Part shown: piece by piece, positions 7,704 through 10,373 of the stretch
How positions within the stretch are numbered: the first letter of the stretch is position 1
Layout of the letters: each line of letters opens with the position of its first letter
Assembly: GCA_027600665.1 (NCBI GenBank)
Contig: JADGJL010001083.1
Location: 1-10,373 of the forward strand
DNA: 10,373 nt
Source: Irineochytrium annulatum
Lineage: Eukaryota > Chytridiomycota > Chytridiomycetes > Chytridiales > Chytridiaceae
Direction: 5' to 3'
Translations under genes and position numbers: made by a program
The notes under the pieces: model-generated
What the model was told of the DNA's origin: nothing
What the model saw: only the letters and a program-made list of their open reading frames with translations
The model's database searches: none

Positions 7704-9744
7704 ATGGGAAGGACGAGCAGAGTCATCTCGGTGGTCGCCGTCGGGGCCGGCGCCGCGCTCTTGGCCGCCGTCGCCTACCTCCACGTTCGCACGCGCAAGT
7801 CCCGCGTCAAGGTGCCTCAGCCGCCTCCGTACCCCGTGCTCGGCAACCATCCTTGTGGGTATTCATCTGGTCGCTCTGGAAAAGCCATGGCGTGGATGAT
7901 CGCATGCGGGGGGGCATGCCGATCGGGATTTCCCTTCTGGTGGTTCTGGGTGCTGATCAGTTACTTCAGCCATTTTGGCCAACCTGTTGGACCGGCATGA
8001 ATATTGGTACAGGCTATCTAAGGAACTGGGACCCAACTGGTGAGTTGCAGCTAGTCGCGGAGGAATGAATGCTGATCCTTTTTTGATCATAGGGTCATGA
8101 CCATCCCTTCGTTTACGAAAACCGACGTCTTTTGTACCGTTGACCCGGCCGTCGTCGAGCATATCCTGAAGAGTAAGTTTTCATGAATCTGAAGCTGCCT
8201 GGTGAATCGACGCCGCTAACCTTTGCAACCCCAGCCAACTTCGAAAATTTCGTTAAGGGCGACCACTTCAACTACATTCTGCGGGACCTCTTGGGTGTAG
8301 GCATATTTAACAGTGACGGCGATGTGTGGCGCGTCCAGCGGAAGATCTCGAGCAACATCTTCACCGGGAAGCGCTTCCGGGAAGTGGTGCAGAGGGTCGT
8401 TATGGAGGATTTGGGTAACCTCGTCATGAGGCTGAACGAGGCAGCGGAGGCGGGGAGGGTGATTGATCTGCACAAGTATCTTCACGCTTTCACGTTGGAT
8501 ACGTAAGTGGTTGTGTTGGGAGAGCAAAAGTTCGGAGCCAACTTCTCCTTGAGACTAACCTCTTTCTCAAAAAAGGTTTGGCAAGATCGGCTTCGGCGCT
8601 GACCTTCACTGCCTCGACGCGCCCGATACCGCTCCGGACTTCGCTGTCGCTTTCGACGCCGTGACTTCCATCTCCCTCGTCCGCTTCCCCAACATGCTCT
8701 GGGAGTGGACCGAGCCTCTCGACGGCACCCGCGCCGCCATGAAGAAGTACCTCGGCACCATCGACTCGTTCGCGCTCGAGCGGATCCGGGCGCGGAGGGA
8801 GGAGAAGAGGATCGCGAAGAAGGGGTTGGGGGACTATGTGGCGCCGAAGAGCGTTGACGGGGCCGAGGCGACAGAGAATGGGAAGGCGGAGGGAAAGGCG
8901 GAGGAGAAGGAGGTCAAGGATTTGTTGGATTTGTTCATGCAGGTTGAGGAAAGCCAGCTGGGAGGTGCGGCGGCTGGGGAGGATGGCGCCGGACATTTGA
9001 CGGACAGGCAGCTGAGGGACGTGTTGCTGAACATGATCCTGGTACGGACGCCTTATATGACTTTCCGCCCGTCTTGCTAACGTTCGGTCCAGGCCGGTAG
9101 GGACACGACTGCTCAGGCGCTCAGCTGGTGCATTCTAGAGCTCTCCCGCCAGCCCGCGATCGTCGAGAAGATCCGCACAGAGTCGTCCGAGGTTACAGAC
9201 GGCAAGGTGCCGACCTTTGACGGCATCAAGAGCCTTAAGTATACGAACGCCGTCTTCTTGGAGGCTCTCAGGCTCTACCCGAGCGTGCCTGCGAACGTCA
9301 AGCACTCGATCAAGGAGGTGAGGATCTTCTTTCCTTCTTCAAAATGGCCATTAATTGACCAATTACCGATATATTCAGGATGTCCTCCCTGGCGGCATCG
9401 TCCTTCCCGCTAACACGGAGGTGAACTGGTTTCCCTACGCCATGGGCCGCCAAACTTCCCTCTGGGGCGACGACGCCACAATTTTCCGCCCCGAGCGCTG
9501 GATCGACGAGGCCGGCAACGTGAAGCGCGTCAGCCCGTTCCTTTTCACGGCCTTTAACGCCGGGCCGAGGGTGTGCCTGGGTCAGCAGATGGCCATGGTC
9601 GAGGCCGTCATGACGCTCGTGGCGCTCTGCAATAAGTTCGACTTTGAGGCGACGGAGCATAAGGAGAAAAACCCAAGGCCGGCGCTCGCGCTCACGCTGA
9701 TGATGGCGGGTGGGCTGCCGATGAGGGTAGTGAAACGTGCATGA
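7704..9744 (+). CDS. Cytochrome P450, CYP52/CYP63/CYP86-like hydroxylase (seven exons)
   Basis: Exons: 7704-7854, 7970-8039, 8093-8172, 8235-8502, 8576-9041, 9093-9317 and 9379-9744. Introns are 115, 53, 62, 73, 51 and 61 nt; all phases agree and the spliced frame encodes 541 residues, normal for the family. Residues ~7-27 are an N-terminal membrane anchor, followed by basic residues and the Pro-rich hinge PPPYPVLGN, so the enzyme should sit on the ER facing the cytosol. Hallmarks: helix C WRVQR (132-136), I-helix oxygen-binding AGRDTT (346-351), K-helix EALR (402-405), FRPERW (456-461) and heme loop FNAGPRVCLG with ligand Cys486. Stretches such as VEHILKTNF and GVGIFNSDGDVWR, and AGRDTTAQALSW, resemble fatty-acid/alkane omega-hydroxylases. 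The likely reaction is NADPH-P450-reductase-dependent hydroxylation of a fatty acid, alkane or aromatic; the substrate is inferred. Exon 5 carries a Lys/Glu/Ala-rich linker before the I-helix. The intron 1 acceptor is the least certain boundary. Confidence 0.95.
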
Positions 9745-10232
9745 GTGATACGGTGGTACACTTTATGCTGTTCTGTTCTATGCATTTCAATTAGTTTTCT
9801 TTTATTATCTGCCAACGATTCGCTCAAAGCGTCTTTGCCTCATTCCGTTTCCTTTTAAGGATGTTAATATGATTGTGCGTTACAACTGTTTGAGCTCGCT
9901 GTTACTTATGGTGTCCTCGATACGAAAGCGACCGCAGCGTTGGTGAGAAAGTGCAGCCGGCCACTTTGTAATCTATCGTCAGAGCGAGCGTCCTTAACAG
10001 TTCTTTGTGGGCAGTGATGGCGACGAAATAGGTTTGAGACAGAAACTAGTAATTTAAGTTACGCAAAGGTCTTCGCGACATTGCCATCGCACGAGTCAGA
10101 AGTCATGAACGATGCGCGAAAATTCATATGCAACAATAAATATATTGTGAGACTATATACGATTTGAACAGCAATGTCTATCTAACAACCGGAACACCCG
10201 CGACACCACGAAACCCGACTTAGAGACCCGCA
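9745..10232. other. Convergent 3' region between P450 and histone H4
   Basis: About 490 bases between two genes that face each other, so it should hold both 3' UTRs and poly(A) sites. AATAAATAT occurs at 10134-10142 on the plus strand, far from the P450 stop. The ~100 bases after the P450 stop are T-rich, as is common near fungal 3' ends. No animal-type histone stem-loop is visible after the H4 stop. I see no further gene. Confidence 0.45.

Positions 10233-10373
<141 letters not shown>

Noticed and set aside
8490..8996. A 168-codon minus-strand open frame
   Set aside because: It is antisense to exon 5 of the P450, whose sense frame contains clear family sequence.

Overview
The window looks like nuclear DNA of a filamentous fungus, most likely an Agaricomycete (Basidiomycota). 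It is GC-rich and densely packed. Introns are short (51-76 nt, one of 115 nt) with GT...AG ends and CTRAY-like branch points. It carries a CYP52/CYP63/CYP86-type P450 with seven exons, and a histone H4 gene whose lysine-59 codon appears to be split by an intron. The phylum is inferred from these traits; no marker gene proves it.

Layout from left to right. (1) 18-1782, minus strand: one two-exon gene joins a coiled-coil, low-complexity N-terminal half to a C-terminal gelsolin repeat. Its 3' end lies in a direct repeat (1-77 and 275-351) that looks like the edge of a 274-bp tandem duplication continuing beyond the window. (2) 1783-2483: no convincing gene. (3) 2637-6197, minus strand: three tandem paralogous genes, each in a unit of about 1.28 kb and each with three exons at matching positions. 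Each encodes a membrane-anchored F-box protein of about 281-286 residues with a conserved C-terminal domain I cannot assign with confidence. The leftmost copy has a 2-bp deletion next to intron 1. (4) 6393-6905, minus strand: a weakly supported, low-complexity reading frame with a possible in-frame stop near its 5' end. (5) About 6958-7703: the upstream region of the P450, with a TATA-like element and a 107-codon upstream reading frame. (6) 7704-9744, plus strand: a complete cytochrome P450 of 541 residues, probably a fatty-acid or hydrocarbon hydroxylase. (7) 9745-10232: convergent 3' regions. (8) 10233-10366, minus strand: the last exon of histone H4.

The genes do not form a pathway. The H4 and P450 are ordinary. 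The interesting part is the F-box array: a recent local expansion of ER- or membrane-anchored putative ubiquitin-ligase adaptors with a distinctive C-terminal domain, which may resemble the phloem-protein-2-like lectin domain of plant F-box proteins. All exon structures were read by eye from splice signals, frame continuity and comparison among the paralogs.
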